Below the pieces are notes generated by a model. It ran no database searches. It saw only the letters and a program-made list of their open reading frames with translations, and had not been told where the DNA came from. Of a stretch of 64,000 nucleotides of DNA, positions 23,162 through 37,189 are shown piece by piece. The stretch's first letter is position 1. Every line of letters begins with the position of its first letter. The stretch is from assembly GCF_037893015.1 (NCBI RefSeq), contig NC_133666.1, positions 159,484,490 through 159,548,489 on the forward strand, in the 5' to 3' direction. Source of the stretch: Macrotis lagotis. Taxonomy: Eukaryota; Chordata; Mammalia; Peramelemorphia; Peramelidae. The translations under genes and the position numbers were made by a program.

Positions 23162-24620
23162 GTATATAGCACTTTTAAAGATTTAAGGTGCAAAATAATG
23201 ATAAATGATCTTGGCACCTTAATTCTAGCTTTATATAGATAAGAAACATAAAATAATATTTCTTTACAGCTGTTATTAGTTCTGCCTGCTTGAGTTAACT
23301 TTCAGCTTCCCTTTATGAACCTTCCTTAACTCATCCCTAATGTTATCTTTTTCCTATCTGATTTCTGTTTTGGAATGATTTTTTTCCAATCTTTTCCAAA
23401 ATGCTACCAGAATATAATGGGTATTTAATAAGATCTACATTTATATTGATGTTATTATCCTCTATCTTTAGCATCAAGTTTAGATCTGATATAGATACCA
23501 ACATTACATATTAATATATCTTGGTTATTTGTGGTTTAACTTTGTCAGCTTTTCTTAACATCTTCTTTCCTCAGTGATTGTTATCTGATTTTCATTTCTG
23601 TGACATTCAATCTTCTAGATTTATGATGAAAAAGGTAATTTAAAGAAGCCATCACCTCACTGATAAAAGGCCTGTTGGTCAAGCATGAGATTGGCAGTTC
23701 ATTTAGCATGGTTATACAGCAATGCCAAATGTAATATATCATTGAAATGAAGGCTCTAGGTTAATTACCTAATGACTCTATTACAAAATAGATTGGTGAA
23801 CTAAGGATGTTCACTTGTCTTCTAGAAGGTCATTCAGCAGCAATTAAAGTCAAGTAAATAAGGGCAGAACTGTTCTCAAAATTATAAGACTTTGCCTCTC
23901 TATGTATGAACTATGATTAGAGGGCAAAAATCATAACAATAAATAATAAATAATGTCATTTGTTTGAAGAAAAAATTATCTCCAGGTTTGTCTTGAATAG
24001 CTGAAAATAAATAAGCAATGTAATATTTTTAAATAAATCAACAAATATTTAATAAACTTGTTGTAAGAGTCTACAAGTGACCATTTGGTGACTATTAGAT
24101 ATGGTCCCTGTTTTGATTCAAAATCTTGGTTAAAACAAAGAGAAATATCCCAAATATACATTGAGAAAAAGATTACCAATAAAATAATATATGATTAATG
24201 GCAAAAAAAAGCAAAGATAGCAAGTCTTATTTTTATCCACAGGATGATTGTGGTCAACAACTGTGGCATGTAGAAATGGCTTCCCAGAAGAAAAAGGTGG
24301 CAAGGGAATTGCTACTTAAAGGACAGATAAGTCTTTTTTTTTTTCAAAAATATATTCAAATATTCCCTTGATTCCTAATATTTTCCATTTGCATCACTCC
24401 TTACCCCATATAATAGAATCCTTCATTACCAAAGATGCAAAACAAAACAATTATTCATTTCTGAAAGCATAAGACTTCATTCTTTATCTATATTCCAGGT
24501 AAAATTCACCATTATTCTTCTGATATATCAATTTTTCATTGCTTTTCAGAGTTTTGATATCTCTGAAAGATCAAATGTTCATTATTGTGAACATTGTGTA
24601 AACAGCAAGGAAAAGGAAGC
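23162..24620. other. AT-rich non-coding stretch
   Basis: No gene seen. A block from about 24,330 to 24,600, starting with a T-run and continuing tattcccttgattcctaata, looks like the antisense 3' end of an old L1-type repeat. I cannot name it. Confidence 0.45.
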
Positions 24621-24727
24621 ATAATTGATGGAAGAAACCAACTGCTTGAAAATAAAATTGGCCAAATGGAAAATAAAAAAAAAAAAACACTGAAGAAAAG
24701 AATTCCTTTAAAAGTAGAATTGGTCAG

Positions 24728-26196
24728 CACCTGACACCCTATGCCAAGATAAGATCAAAATGAATACAGGATTTCGACATAAAAAAAACAATATTATAAG
24801 CAAACTAGAAGATCAAGGAGTAGTTTTTCTGTCAGATCTATGGAAATGGAAGCAGTTTATGATCAAGGAGAAGATGGAGTACATCATTAAAAACAAACTA
24901 GATAATTTTGATTATGTTCAATTAAAAAATTTTGCACAGAGAAAACCACTGTAACCAAGATCAAAAGAAATGTAGTAAATTGGGAAACAATTTTTATAAC
25001 TAGTATTTCTGACAAAGGACTCATTTGTAAAATATACAGAGAACTGAGTAAAATTTTCAAATAAAACAAACCATTCCCCAATTGAGAAATGGTCAAAGGA
25101 CATGCAAAAGCAATTTACAGCTGAGGAAATCAAGGCAATCCATAATTATATGAAAAATTGATCTAAATCAATATTTTTTTAGGTTTTTTTTCAAGGCAAA
25201 TGGGGTTAAGTGGCTTGCCCAAGGCCGCACACCTAGGTAATTAGTAAGTGTCTGAGACCGGATTTCAACCCAGGTACTCCTGACTCCAGGGCCGTGCTTT
25301 ATCCACTGCGCCACCTAGCCGCCCTAAATCATTATTTATTAGAGAAATTCAAATGAGATATCACCTCACAGCTTTCAGACTGACCAGAAAGGAAAATGAT
25401 CAATGTTGGAAGGGGTATGGCATATCTGGGACACTAATACATTGTTGGTGGAGCTGTGAACTCATCTAGCATTTCTGAAGAGGAATTTGGAATTATGCCC
25501 AAAGGGCAACGGAGATGTACACACCCTTTGATCCAGCAATATCACTACTAGGGCTATACCCTGAAGAGATTATTAAAAAGGGTAAAAATCATCACAACAC
25601 TTGTACAAAAATATTCACAGCAGCCCTGTTTGTGGTGGAAAAGAACTGGAAATTAATTGAATGACCTTCATTTGGGGAATGGCTTAACAAATAGTGGTAT
25701 ATGTATATCATGGAACACTATTGTTCTATTAGGAAACCAGGAGGGATGTGAATTCAGGGAAGCCTGGAAGAATTTTCATGAACAAATGCAGAGGGAGATG
25801 AGCAGAACCAGAACACTGTATACCCTAACAGCAACATGGGGTAATAGTCAACCTTGATGGACTTGCTCATTCCATCACAGCAAAAACCAGGGACAATTTT
25901 GGGCTATCTGCAATGGAGAATACCATCTGTATCCAGAAAAAAGAATTGTGGAATTTGAACAAAGACCAAAGACTATTATCTTCAATTTAGAAAAAAAAAA
26001 TGTTATGTTATTATGTAATTTTGTTATCTCTTACGCTTTATTTTAGTTCCTTAAGGATATGATTTCTCTCTCATCACATTCAACTGAGATCAATGTATAT
26101 CATGGGAGCAATGTAAAGACTCAGTGAATGGCTTTGGGGGGTGGGAGGGAAGCAAGAATGGGGGAAAATTCTAAAGCTCAAAATAAATAAAAAAAG
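24728..26196 (+). mobile_element. L1 3' end nested in L1 element B
   Basis: 5'-truncated insertion. It begins in the ORF2 C-terminal region (cacctgacaccctatgccaag) and keeps an open frame at 24760-24954 (QGVVFLSDLWKWKQFMIK and on to NFDYVQLKNFAQRKPL). It then runs through the last ORF2 codons and the 3' UTR to a tail aaataaataaaaaaa. The ORF1 words gaattggtcag before and gaactggtgaa after may be the target-site repeat, slightly diverged. A SINE sits in it at 25,174-25,323. Confidence 0.88.
25174..25323 (-). repeat. SINE in nested L1 3' end
   Basis: Minus-strand SINE ending in ccacctagccgccc. The L1 word ctaaatcaatatt before it and ctaaatcattatt after it (from 25,324) are its target-site repeat. 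Confidence 0.93.
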
Positions 26197-26675
26197 AACT
26201 GGTGAAATGGAAAACTATTTCTAAAGCCTAACTGAAGAAAATAATTACTTAAAAATTAGAACTGGGCAAGAGGAAGCTAAAGACTTTATGAGACATAACA
26301 ATCAGTCAAACAAAATCAAAAGCATGAAGAAAATACGAAGAAATCTAAAGAAGCTCATTAGAAAAATATTTGAGTGGGCAACTAGATCCAGGAGAGATAA
26401 TTTAAGTATTATTGGATTACCTGACAGTCGTGATCAAAATAGTGATCTTAGACATTATCTTTCAGATTAAGGAAAGTTACCCTAATAGCCTAGCACAAGA
26501 GGCTAAAATAATCCTTGAAAGAAACCAATGATCATCTTCTAAGAGTGATACCAAAATGAGAAATCCGAGTATTTGAGCCAAATTCCAGATTCATCAGCTC
26601 CAGGTGAAAATATCATAGGCAACCAAAGAGAAACAATTCAAATAACAAAGAACCATACTCAAAATTAGATGGAAT

Positions 26676-26831
26676 TGGGGCGGCTAGGTGGCACAGTGGA
26701 TAAAGCACTGGCCCTGGAGTCAGGAATACCTGGGTTCAAATCCGGTCTCAGACACTTAATAATTTACCTAGCTGTGTGGCCTTGGGCAAGCCACTTAAAC
26801 CCATTTGCTTTGCAAAAACTTAACAAAAAAA
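26676..26831 (+). repeat. SINE in L1 element B
   Basis: Plus-strand copy close to the common consensus: ggggcggctaggtggcacag, gttcaaatccggtctcagac, gccttgggcaagccac. The short repeat attagat lies on both sides. Confidence 0.95.
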
Positions 26832-27694
26832 GATTAGATAAAATCTAGCTGCTTCAATGTTAAAGTTTCAGAGGGCCTGGAATATGATATTCAAGAAGGC
26901 AAAAGCATTTCCATTACAACCAAGAATCAGTTGTTCATAAAAATTGAACATAATCCTTCAGTGGAAAAGAGAGATATTCGATGAAATAGAGAAATTTCAG
27001 AATTTCCTAATGAAAAAACAAGAGCTGAATAGAAAATTTGCTATTCAAATGCAAGTTTCAAGAGAGGCATAGAAAGGTAAACAGGAAAGGGGGGGGGGGG
27101 AACCCATGTTATTCAATAAGATTAAAACTGTTTGCATCCCTTCTTAGGAAGATGATATTTATAACTCATGAGAACTATATTTCTATTAGGGCAGTTAGAA
27201 GGAGTATACATACATAGATTGTGCTAGTATAAGTTGATTTTAATGTGATGATATTAAAAAAATTAAGACATTATAAAAATGAATTTTATTGCAGTAAAAA
27301 AAGGGAATCAGAATAAAGGAAATTACATTACATGCAGAGGCACAAAGGACTTGTTAGAGATGAGCATAGAATGAATCTTACTCTCATTCTATTTGATTCA
27401 AAGAGGGAATAACTTTCAGTAGGCTATAGAAATTTATCAATAATTTCATTCAAGACAATGTCAATAATGAGACATCATCTCAAAACGTGTGGAATGCAGG
27501 TAAAGCCATTATTGGGGGAAGTTTTATATCTTCAAATATTTGTGAATAAAATAGAGAAAGAGGAGATAAATGAATTGGACATGCCACTAAAATAGTTAGA
27601 AAAAGTACAAATCAAAAATTCCTAATTAAATACCAAATTAGAAATTCGTTAAATCAAGGTGAGATGAATAAAATTTAAAGTAAATAAACTTTTG

Positions 27695-27841
27695 GGGGTG
27701 GTTAGGTGGCACAGTGGATAGAGCACCAGCCGTGGAGTCAGGAGTACTTGAGTTCAAATCTGGCCTCAGACACTTAATAATTACATGTGTGGCATTGGGC
27801 AAGCCACTTAACCCCACTGCCTTGCAAAAACTTAAAAAAAA
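27695..27841 (+). repeat. SINE in L1 element B
   Basis: Plus-strand copy flanked by the 14-base direct repeat taaataaacttttg at 27681-27694 and 27842-27855. Part of the acctagctgtgtgg middle is deleted (taattacatgtgtgg). Confidence 0.96.
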
Positions 27842-28292
27842 TAAATAAACTTTTGAACTAGCAAGTGAAACTAAGTTGGTTTTATAAAAATACCAACAAA
27901 ATTGATTAATCCTTGGTTAATTTGATTAAAAAGAGAAAGAAGCAAACAATACTACCAGTATCAAAAATGAGGAAGGTGAATTTATCATTAATGAAGAATA
28001 AATTAAAGTAATAATTCAGAACTATTTTGCCCAACTATATGTCAATAAATCTGATAATCTATATGAAATGAATGCATATTTACAAAAACATATATTTTCC
28101 AGAATAATTGAAGAGGAATAAAATTTTTATACAACTCCACTTTTAAAGGATCAGATTAATTAAAAAATTAATCCCTAAGAAAAATTCTAAGAAAAAGATA
28201 GATTGACCAGTGAATTCTCCTAAATATTTAAAGAATTAATTATAATTCTATATAAATTATTTTAAAAAATAGGAGTACTATCAATTTTCTTT

Positions 28293-28457
28293 TCTTTTGT
28301 TTTCCTTTTTAATTTTTTTGTAAGGCAGTGGGGTTAAGCGATTTGCCCAAGGTCACAGAGCTAGGTAATCATTAGTGTCTGAAGGCAGATTTGAACTCAT
28401 GTCCTCCTGATTCCACGGCTGGTTCTCTATCCACTGTGCCACCTAACTGCCCTCCAG
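28293..28457 (-). repeat. SINE in L1 element B
   Basis: Minus-strand copy flanked by ttttctttt at 28284-28292 and 28458-28466. It is more diverged than its neighbours. Confidence 0.92.
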
Positions 28458-29102
28458 TTTTCTTTTATTATTCAAAAATTATACTAAACCAGGAAGAGCC
28501 AAAGCAGAGAAAGATAATTATAGAATAATTTCCCTAAAGAATATTAACTCAAAAAATTCAAATAAAATATTAACATAGAGATTACAGCAATTTATCACCA
28601 AGACAATACACTAAGCCTAGGTGGGTCTTATCCCAGGAATGTAGGATGGGTTCAAAATAAGGAAAATACTCATCACATATAACAACATCAATAGCATAAC
28701 TACTAGAAATCATATAATTATCTCAATATATCCTGAAAAAGCTTTTGATAAATTAGAATAATCATTCTTAAGAAAAACACTGGAGGGATCCTGCCTCAGG
28801 CAATCCTTTTAAGATTATAAATTGCAGAGAAGGTGCAATACTACAGAAGACAATCTATCAATTAATAAGCATCTCCTTAGGGTCTACAATCTACCAGTAA
28901 ACTCTACAAAATAAGGCTAAGGAAAATTATTGTCCTTGAGGAACTCACAAGTTTATGGAAGAGACAACATGCAAACATATCCAAAAAAAAATCCAAATAA
29001 AAAAAAACACACTTTGAAATGGATAAATGGAAAATATCAAGAGAGAGAAGGTGCTAGAATTAAAATTGAGATTTCTTATATATATGGTAAGATTTTAGCG
29101 CA

Positions 29103-29258
29103 AGTGGTGGATAGGTGTCACAGTGGATAGAGCACTGGCCTTGGAGTCAGGAGTTCCTGAGTTCAAATCTGGCCTCAGACACATAATAATTACCTAGCCA
29201 TGTGGCCTTGGACAAGCCACTCAACCCCATTGCCTTGCAAAAACTAAAAAAAAAAAAA
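29103..29258 (+). repeat. tRNA-derived SINE (WSINE1-like)
   Basis: Plus-strand copy (gtggataggtgtcacagtgg head, ccttgcaaaaactaaaaaaa tail). A short repeat, ttttagc before and ctttagc after, is its likely target site. Confidence 0.93.
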
Positions 29259-29310
29259 GGCTTTAGCAGGAACAGAAGAAAACTAGGAAAACTCAGACAC
29301 AAAGATCGAT

Positions 29311-29499
29311 GTAGAATGAAATATAGCCCAAACAATATAGTGTAATATAAGATCACATGATATGATGCATAGTAAATGAAATAATATATTGCCATATCAG
29401 TACACAGGGTACCTTCATGGAACAGAAGGTAGAGTGCTGGGTCTAGTCAGAAAGATTCATCTTACTGAGTGCAAATCTTTTTTTTTTTTCAGATACTAG
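29311..29499 (+). repeat. Inverted repeat, left arm
   Basis: It pairs with 30783-31144 on the opposite strand. Shared words include gtagaatgaaata, gcccaaacaatatagt, atcagtacacagggtacctt, tagagtgctgggtc, gtcagaaagattca and an odd long T-run before cagatactag. Part of it reads like an old MIR-type SINE head. Confidence 0.88.
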
Positions 29500-30719
29500 G
29501 ATTGGGGTACAGGGAAGTGAAACTATCCAGTAGTGAGAAACAGCATCTTGTTTGAGGAACAACAAAGAAGCCAGTGTCACTGTATAAAAGACTCCATGAT
29601 AAGTAAGAGTGTAAGAAGTGAAAACAATGGAAAAAACACTGGAAAGCAAAATTTGGGAGAAGGCAGGTTATAAATGACTATGAATTACAGACCATTTTAT
29701 ATTTTATTTTGGATGTAATAGGGATTTAAAAGAATTTATGGAGTATGTGGGTAACATGGATGAGCCATTGATTTAAAAAAAAATCACCTTGGTAACTATG
29801 TGATGGAATGTAGTGGGAAGAAATTTGTAGCAGGATATTGCTATAATCCAGATTTGAGGAGAAGAGGACCAATACTACAGGAATGGAAATATAAGAGAAG
29901 CGAATGGAATATATTCGAATGATGGTACAATGGTGAAAAATGGCAAGCATTGGTAAACAGAGAGAGAGATTAAAGATAGGGTTGACAGAGGGGAAAACCT
30001 ACTATAAGAGGGAATGGAATGTGAGCAATTACTCAAGGTTTTATTCCTTAAGTAAAAGACTTTCTTTTCATTTGCAAATCATGAAGGAGGAGATAGTGGC
30101 AGAAGACATTAGAGCTATATCAAATGTGGGAGAGGGAGCTCTCATCACCTCATTTTTTTTCCATTATATATTAGGCAAGGTTCTCAGTTAAGATGGAAAA
30201 TGTAAGGAGAGCCTTAGAAGATTTAAGGAGTGATCAATAGGTTTTAGAAGAGCCATTATGCTGATTAGGATAGTTAGCTATTTGCAGAAACCCAACTGAG
30301 ATTATGTTACATAAAATTTTAGTGAGCTCTTTCAGAATTGTATTATTTTTGTTACTTTCATTCAAAAATGAGAGTAGTGGTTGGTGGGAATGATCCATAG
30401 CTTAGTCTAGGCAGGGCACAATCATGTATATGATAAGGGAATCAGAGACCCTATAGAAGAGGAGAGAATAAAGTTGAACTAGGTCATCATCTGGTCAAAA
30501 TGAGATAAATAGTGAATGAGGTTAATATAGTTTTAAAGAGAGAGAACTAAAGGTAGAAGGTTTTTTTTTTCTCTATTGGTAATTAACTTTAATGAAATCA
30601 CAAATCGAATCCATATCTTTTTTGTATTCAGTCATTTTTTTCAATTTTATCTGATTCTGTAATAATATTTTGGTTTGTCTTATCATAGAAAAAAAGAGTG
30701 GTTCCTCATTTCCTTTTTC
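29500..30719. other. Non-coding stretch between inverted arms
   Basis: No gene or repeat that I recognise. It is purine-rich in places (29,940-30,120). The chance ORF at 29940-30191 has no visible domain. Confidence 0.5.
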
Positions 30720-30822
30720 ACCTTATTTTACAGCTAAAAATCTGAGGCACTGGGGTTAATTGACTTGTCCAGGGTCACATAACTAGTATCTGAAAAAAAA
30801 AAAAAGATTTGAACTCAGGAAT
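30720..30822 (-). repeat. MIR-type SINE relic adjoining the right arm
   Basis: The plus strand reads ttattttacagctaaaaatctgaggcac, then gacttgtccagggtcacataac and atttgaactcagg. This is the reverse of a CORE/MIR-type SINE. It continues into the inverted repeat arm. Confidence 0.75.
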
Positions 30823-31144
30823 ATGAATCTTTTTTTTTTAGTGTTTTTTTTTTTCAAGGCAAAATGGGGTTAAGTGGCTTGCCCAAGGCCACACGGCTAG
30901 GTAATTATTAAGTGTCTGAGGCCAGATTTGTACTCAGGTACTCCTGATTCCATGGCCGGTGCTCTATCCACTGCACCACCTAGCTGCCCCCAAGAAGAAT
31001 CTTTCTGACAAGACCCAGCACTCTACCTGCTGTACCATGAAGGTACCCTGTGTACTGATATGATATTATATTATTTCATTTACCATTCATCATAACATAT
31101 TATCTTGTATTATACTATATTGTTTGGGCTGTATTTCATTCTAC
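30783..31144 (-). repeat. Inverted repeat, right arm (split by a SINE)
   Basis: Reverse complement of 29311-29499. The arm is interrupted by a SINE at 30833-30996, which carries the gaatcttt direct repeat. Without the SINE the arms are about 190 and 200 bases, separated by about 1.3 kb. An A-run of 13 interrupts the SINE-like text at the same place as the T-run of 12 in the left arm. Confidence 0.88.
30833..30996 (-). repeat. Young SINE inserted in the right arm
   Basis: Minus-strand WSINE1-like copy, close to consensus, flanked by gaatcttt at 30825-30832 and 30997-31004. It inserted after the inverted repeat formed, since the left arm has no counterpart. Confidence 0.95.
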
Positions 31145-31230
31145 ACCAAATTTTGTTAAATTTATATAATATTTTTGTGATATTATATGAATATTTTCTT
31201 TCTTTTTTGAATTTCATACAAAGGTAGTTT

Positions 31231-31247
31231 CTACTAATCATTTTTTT
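31231..31247. repeat. Target-site duplication, left, of ACTL6A retrocopy
   Basis: ctactaatcattttttt is identical to 33041-33057. It lies next to the T-run that is the retrocopy's A-tail on the other strand. Confidence 0.95.
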
Positions 31248-33040
<1,793 letters not shown>

Positions 33041-33057
33041 CTACTAATCATTTTTTT
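33041..33057. repeat. Target-site duplication, right, of ACTL6A retrocopy
   Basis: Second copy of ctactaatcattttttt, next to the 5' end of the retrocopied mRNA. A T-rich target fits L1 endonuclease use. Confidence 0.95.
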
Positions 33058-33061
33058 GCAA

Positions 33062-34010
33062 AGTTTTGAGCCTTACATTTTTTTCTCCCATCTCTCCTTT
33101 TTCTCCTTTCCCTCCCTCCCATCCTCAATAGAATGTAATTTGATATAGGTTTTACATTTGCAACCATGATAAGCATAGATCGAAATTAAATGTGTTGTGA
33201 AAGCACAATCATATCTAAAAGGAAGAAAACATTAGATATAACAAAATTACATAATGTAACATGAGACAACTTTTTTTTAAAAATTGAAGATAATAAACTT
33301 TGGTCTTCATTTAAATAGCACAATTCCTGCTCTGGATATAGATAGTATTCTCTATCTTAACTCCCCTAAAATTGTTCCTGATTATTTCATGGATGGAATG
33401 AACAAGTCCATCATCATTGATCATCATCCCACATTGTTGTGAGTGTGTATAATGTTCTTCTTGTTCTTATCATTTAACTCAGAATCAATTCATGCAAGTC
33501 TTTCCAGATTTTTCCTGAAATACTGTCCTTTATGATTTATTATAGAACAATAATATTCCATCACATACATATAACAGAAATTGCTCATCCATTCCCAAGT
33601 TGATAGGCATCCCTTCAATTTCCATTTTTTGCCACTACAAAAAGAGTTGCTATGAATATTTTTGTATATGTGGGATTTTTGCCAGTTTTCATGATCTCTT
33701 CAGGATAAGACCCAGGAGTAGTATTGCTTGATCAAAGAATTAAAGGAACAAAGTTTTATTGCCCTTTGGGCATAAATTCAAATTGCTCTTCTGAAAGGTT
33801 GGATCAGTTCAAAATTCCACTAAAAATTCATTAGCGTCCCAAATTTCCCATATCCTCCTCTGACATTGATCCTTTATCATCATATGGCCACTCTGAGTAG
33901 GTATGAGGTGATACCTCAGAAATAATTAATTTACATTTCTCTAATCAATAATGTTTTTGAGCAATTTTTCATAAGACTATAATTTTGATTTCTTTGTCAG
34001 AGGATTTCCT
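33062..34010 (-). mobile_element. L1 3' end, minus strand, old
   Basis: Read in reverse it has the same order as the 3' end at 24.9-26.2 kb: ORF2 C-terminal text, tggaacactattgttc-like words (plus strand: atagaacaataatattcc), gacttgttcattcc, and 3' UTR. It is more diverged than the nested L1s. The ACTL6A retrocopy abuts its 3' side. Confidence 0.85.
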
Positions 34011-34689
34011 TTGATAAATAGGATATCCTTTGATAAATAGTATTTTGTATCACATTCTTATTTATCATACTAATGTTATATTTATTTATATTTTGATTTG
34101 TTCACAGTATTAGGTTGTAATGAAGATTCACTGAGTCTGTAAATAAGTTATCAAGGGTCTAAAAAAGCATGTTGCAAATTGAAAAGAATTAGAAAAGTCA
34201 AGACTGAGAGATATTAGGATAATCTAAGGGAATTGGAAACTATTGGATACTGACTCAAAGGAGAGATTCAGACATAAACATTGAAAAAGATATTAAATTG
34301 GATCTTGCCACAGGAAATTTGTGATTTTATTGATTTGGCTCTTATCTCTACTGATGTAAATTTCAATCCATGTATTCTTGCTTCTCCTAGGTAACTCTTG
34401 ATCTATAGGCTTCTACTTGGGGGAGGTACTTTTATCCAATATCCTTCCTCCATATTCCTTGACATTTTGAAAGAAATCTTCATCAAGTGGACAGTCTACA
34501 ATGATGAAGTACTCTCTAAAATAGCTAGGTTGGTTCATATAAAGTGTACAAATACTCTAGTATCAACTTTTTGTTTGAGAGGAACAGCCTTAACCTACTG
34601 TGTTCAATTCCTTGCAATCCACTCTATTATCATTCAAATCAATTCAGAAGGTAATTATTAAGAGAGAAAGGAAACAAGAATTTATTTAG
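34011..34689. other. AT-rich non-coding stretch
   Basis: No gene or repeat that I can name. The ORF at 34398-34661 has no recognisable domain. Confidence 0.5.
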
Positions 34690-34918
34690 GGACTACTATA
34701 AACCTGACACTATGCTAGACTGTTTATATATTCATTTTATTTGATTCACATAATAATCCTGGGAGATAAATTTCAATTTATAGTTGCACAAAAATAGAGG
34801 CAAACAAAGGTTAAATGACTTGCCAAGCACCACACATTTCCTAGAGTCAGATTTTGAAATCACAGATCTTTCTGACTCCAGAGCTAGCACTCTATCCATG
34901 TACTGACTAGGCTGAGTG
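34690..34918 (-). repeat. MIR/CORE-type SINE, minus strand
   Basis: The plus strand reads tttatttagggactactataaac, then gattcacataataatcctggg, gacttgccaagc and ctgactccagagctagcactctatcc. This is the reversed order of a long MIR-type element with its 3' extension. Confidence 0.82.
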
Positions 34919-35459
34919 CAAGATCTTATGCTAAGGAGTAGAGATATGAATGAAACAAAAAGGAAAAGTAAGCAATCCCTCTCTTTAATACATCTACAAG
35001 GATCTTATTATTGTAGCGGTTATCAATAGTGTTCTAGAATATCTTTGAATTCTTAGACCATATAAGATTATTTCTCCTTTTCTAGAAACTTCATTTTATT
35101 TAGTATTATTATGACCTTCATTACTATTAGAAATTAATGTTAATTGCAACCTGACAATATTACCAAAGATGACTGAGAAGGAAGTTTCCTAACAAAAACA
35201 TAGTCAGTTACTAGAAATTCTGAGATAAGTAATTCCAAGTCCAGTATTCTTTCTACTATACTATAATAGAACTTCTGATAATTATGATTTTATAATAAAG
35301 GATTTTAGTGTTTTTAAAGCTCATATATGAAGAATAAAAGAAGAAACATCTATCCACATCAATGTAGCATTTTAGGGTTGATAATTTTTTTCTCAAAAGC
35401 TTTCTCCCAATGACTCCAGGTGGTTCTATTCCCAGAATCGGGAGAGAAGTGATAATGGT

Positions 35460-35715
35460 AATTGGCATTTATTTAGTGCTTTAATAATTGCAAAGTGATT
35501 TTAAATCTGTTATAGCATTTGATCCACACACAACCTTGGAAGGCAGGTGCTTTTATTACCATTCTCATTGCAAAGAGGCAGAAATCAAGGTTGAGAGATG
35601 TCAACTAATTTACCCAGGAAGTATTTGAGTAAGGTTTTAAACTGAAAATCTTTTTGACTCAAATCTGTACTGAAGTCTAGCAATCTATCTATTCTACCAT
35701 CTAATTATCTCTAAT
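35460..35715 (-). repeat. MIR/CORE-type SINE, minus strand
   Basis: Same family as 34,690-34,918: gcatttatttagtgcttt, catttgatccacacacaacc, ggaaggcaggtgcttttatt, then diverged head text ending in ctattctaccatctaat. Confidence 0.82.
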
Positions 35716-36150
35716 AAGGAATTCTAATAGTAGACAAAGAACTGCTAAAGTTTTATGAATGTCTTTCATTTTTCATTGATTTAGAAAACTTTTAAATTTA
35801 ATACCTCAGCCCCAACTAAGGAGGAAGAAATAGTTTGATCTTTAAGGTAAAAGTCAGGATTAGATGTGTGGGCATAATTGATCCTGGCTATGATTTCTCA
35901 TAATGAAGTTTTCTAGCATGTGATCCAACTACAACCTTAAGAGGGTCCTATTATCAGGATGAAGAGGAGTCCCAAGAACAAGATATTATAATACAATGTA
36001 AGAAACTCCTGAAAACTGCTAGCACCCATCAGAGAATTAGCCACAGATGTCTGTGTTATTGGATTTGCATATCTCTCTCCATCTACCTCCAACCAAAGGA
36101 AATTAGAAACAACTTCTCTTTTTCACTTTTATCTACTTATCAGTTTTAAA
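35716..36150. other. Non-coding stretch
   Basis: No feature recognised. Confidence 0.5.
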
Positions 36151-36162
36151 AGACAAACTCTG

Positions 36163-36318
36163 GGGGAGGCAGCTAGGTGGCGCAGTGGATAGAGCACCGG
36201 CCCTGGAGTCAGGAGTACCTGAGTTCAAATCCAGACTCAGACAGATAATAATTACCTAGCTGTGTGACCTTGGACAAGTCACTTAATCCCATTTGCCTTG
36301 CAAAAACCTTAAAAAAAA
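36163..36318 (+). repeat. tRNA-derived SINE (WSINE1-like), near consensus
   Basis: Plus-strand copy (ggcagctaggtggcgcagtg, gagcaccggccctggagtca) flanked by agacaaactctg at 36151-36162 and agacaaaactctg at 36319-36331. Confidence 0.96.
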
Positions 36319-36594
36319 AGACAAAACTCTGTAAGACATCACCATTCATGGAAGGTACTAATAAAAAGTTATGCTGAGAATAAAATGGAGCTAAGAGAGA
36401 TACAATAATTCTCACAGACAGAAAGTGGTATTTTATTACTCTGCACGAAATTTCTGGGTTTTCCTCTTATTGGTTTGATTGTGAGAATTAATCAAATCTT
36501 TGCTAATTCTGCTTAGTTGTGTTCCTTGAGCATGGAAGAGATCATTCCCTCAGTCAAGCACTTTCTAGATTTTTCTGTTCTTCCAACCTACACT

Positions 36595-36930
36595 CAAGCT
36601 TGCAGGTTGGAAGATCCTAGTAAAAAGTGCTCCATCGAGATGAACAGAACCAGAAAAACATTGTACACCCTAGCAGCAACATAGGGGTGATGATCAACCT
36701 TGATGGACTTGCTCATCCCTTCAGTGCAACAACCAGGGATAATTTAGAGCTATTTACAATGGAGAATGCTATCTGTATACAGAGAAAGAATTATGGACTT
36801 TGAACAAAGACTGTCAAATTAGAAAAAAAATATGTTATATTATTGTGTAATTTTACTATCTCATACATTATTTTTTTTTCCTTACGAATTTCTCTGTCAT
36901 TACATTCAATTGAGATAAAAAAAAAAATGA
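36595..36930 (+). mobile_element. L1 3' UTR fragment, plus strand
   Basis: Matches the nested L1 3' ends: gatgaacagaaccagaaaaac, gatgatcaaccttgatggac, tgctcatcccttcagtgc, gagaatgctatctgtata. It ends in tgagataaaaaaaaaa, before the usual last part of the UTR. Confidence 0.87.
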
Positions 36931-36938
36931 TGTGCTCC

Positions 36939-37102
36939 CGGGGCGGCTAGGTGGCATAGTGGATAAAGCACCAGCTCTGGAGTCAGGAGTACCTGGGTTC
37001 AAATCCGGTCTCAGACACTTAATAATTACCTAGCTGTGTGGCCTTGGGCATGCCACTTAACCCCATTTGCCTTGCAAAAAAAACCCCAAAAACCTAAAAA
37101 CA
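36939..37102 (+). repeat. tRNA-derived SINE (WSINE1-like), near consensus
   Basis: Plus-strand copy following the L1 fragment directly. A likely target repeat is gtgctccc before and gtactccc after. Confidence 0.93.
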
Positions 37103-37189
37103 AGGTACTCCCTGTTGCCACACTGCTGCTATCTAATACACTTTGTTTCTCTGACTTTTCTTCAAGGCTAATCCTCATGTTTTTGTGTT

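Larger units (their letters stand above)
24621..28790 (+). mobile_element. L1 element B, degraded, with nested insertions
   Basis: ORF1 coiled-coil text (gaaaataaaattggccaaatgg) starts at about 24,640. It is interrupted at 24,728 by a nested L1 3' end and resumes at 26,197 (gaactggtgaaatgg). The ORF1 RNA-binding part follows (RSRRDNLSIIGLPDSR, about 26,384-26,433). The ORF1 end is split by a SINE and extends to about 27,050. Then come scraps of ORF2, including the RT start KPGRAKAEKDNYRIISL (about 28,488) and EKAFD (about 28,735). The sequence stops near 28,790. ORF2 is heavily deleted and frameshifted. Confidence 0.85.

Noticed and set aside
36163..36240. tRNA gene in SINE heads
   Set aside because: The A- and B-box-like words belong to the tRNA-derived SINE. 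No cloverleaf with proper arms is seen.
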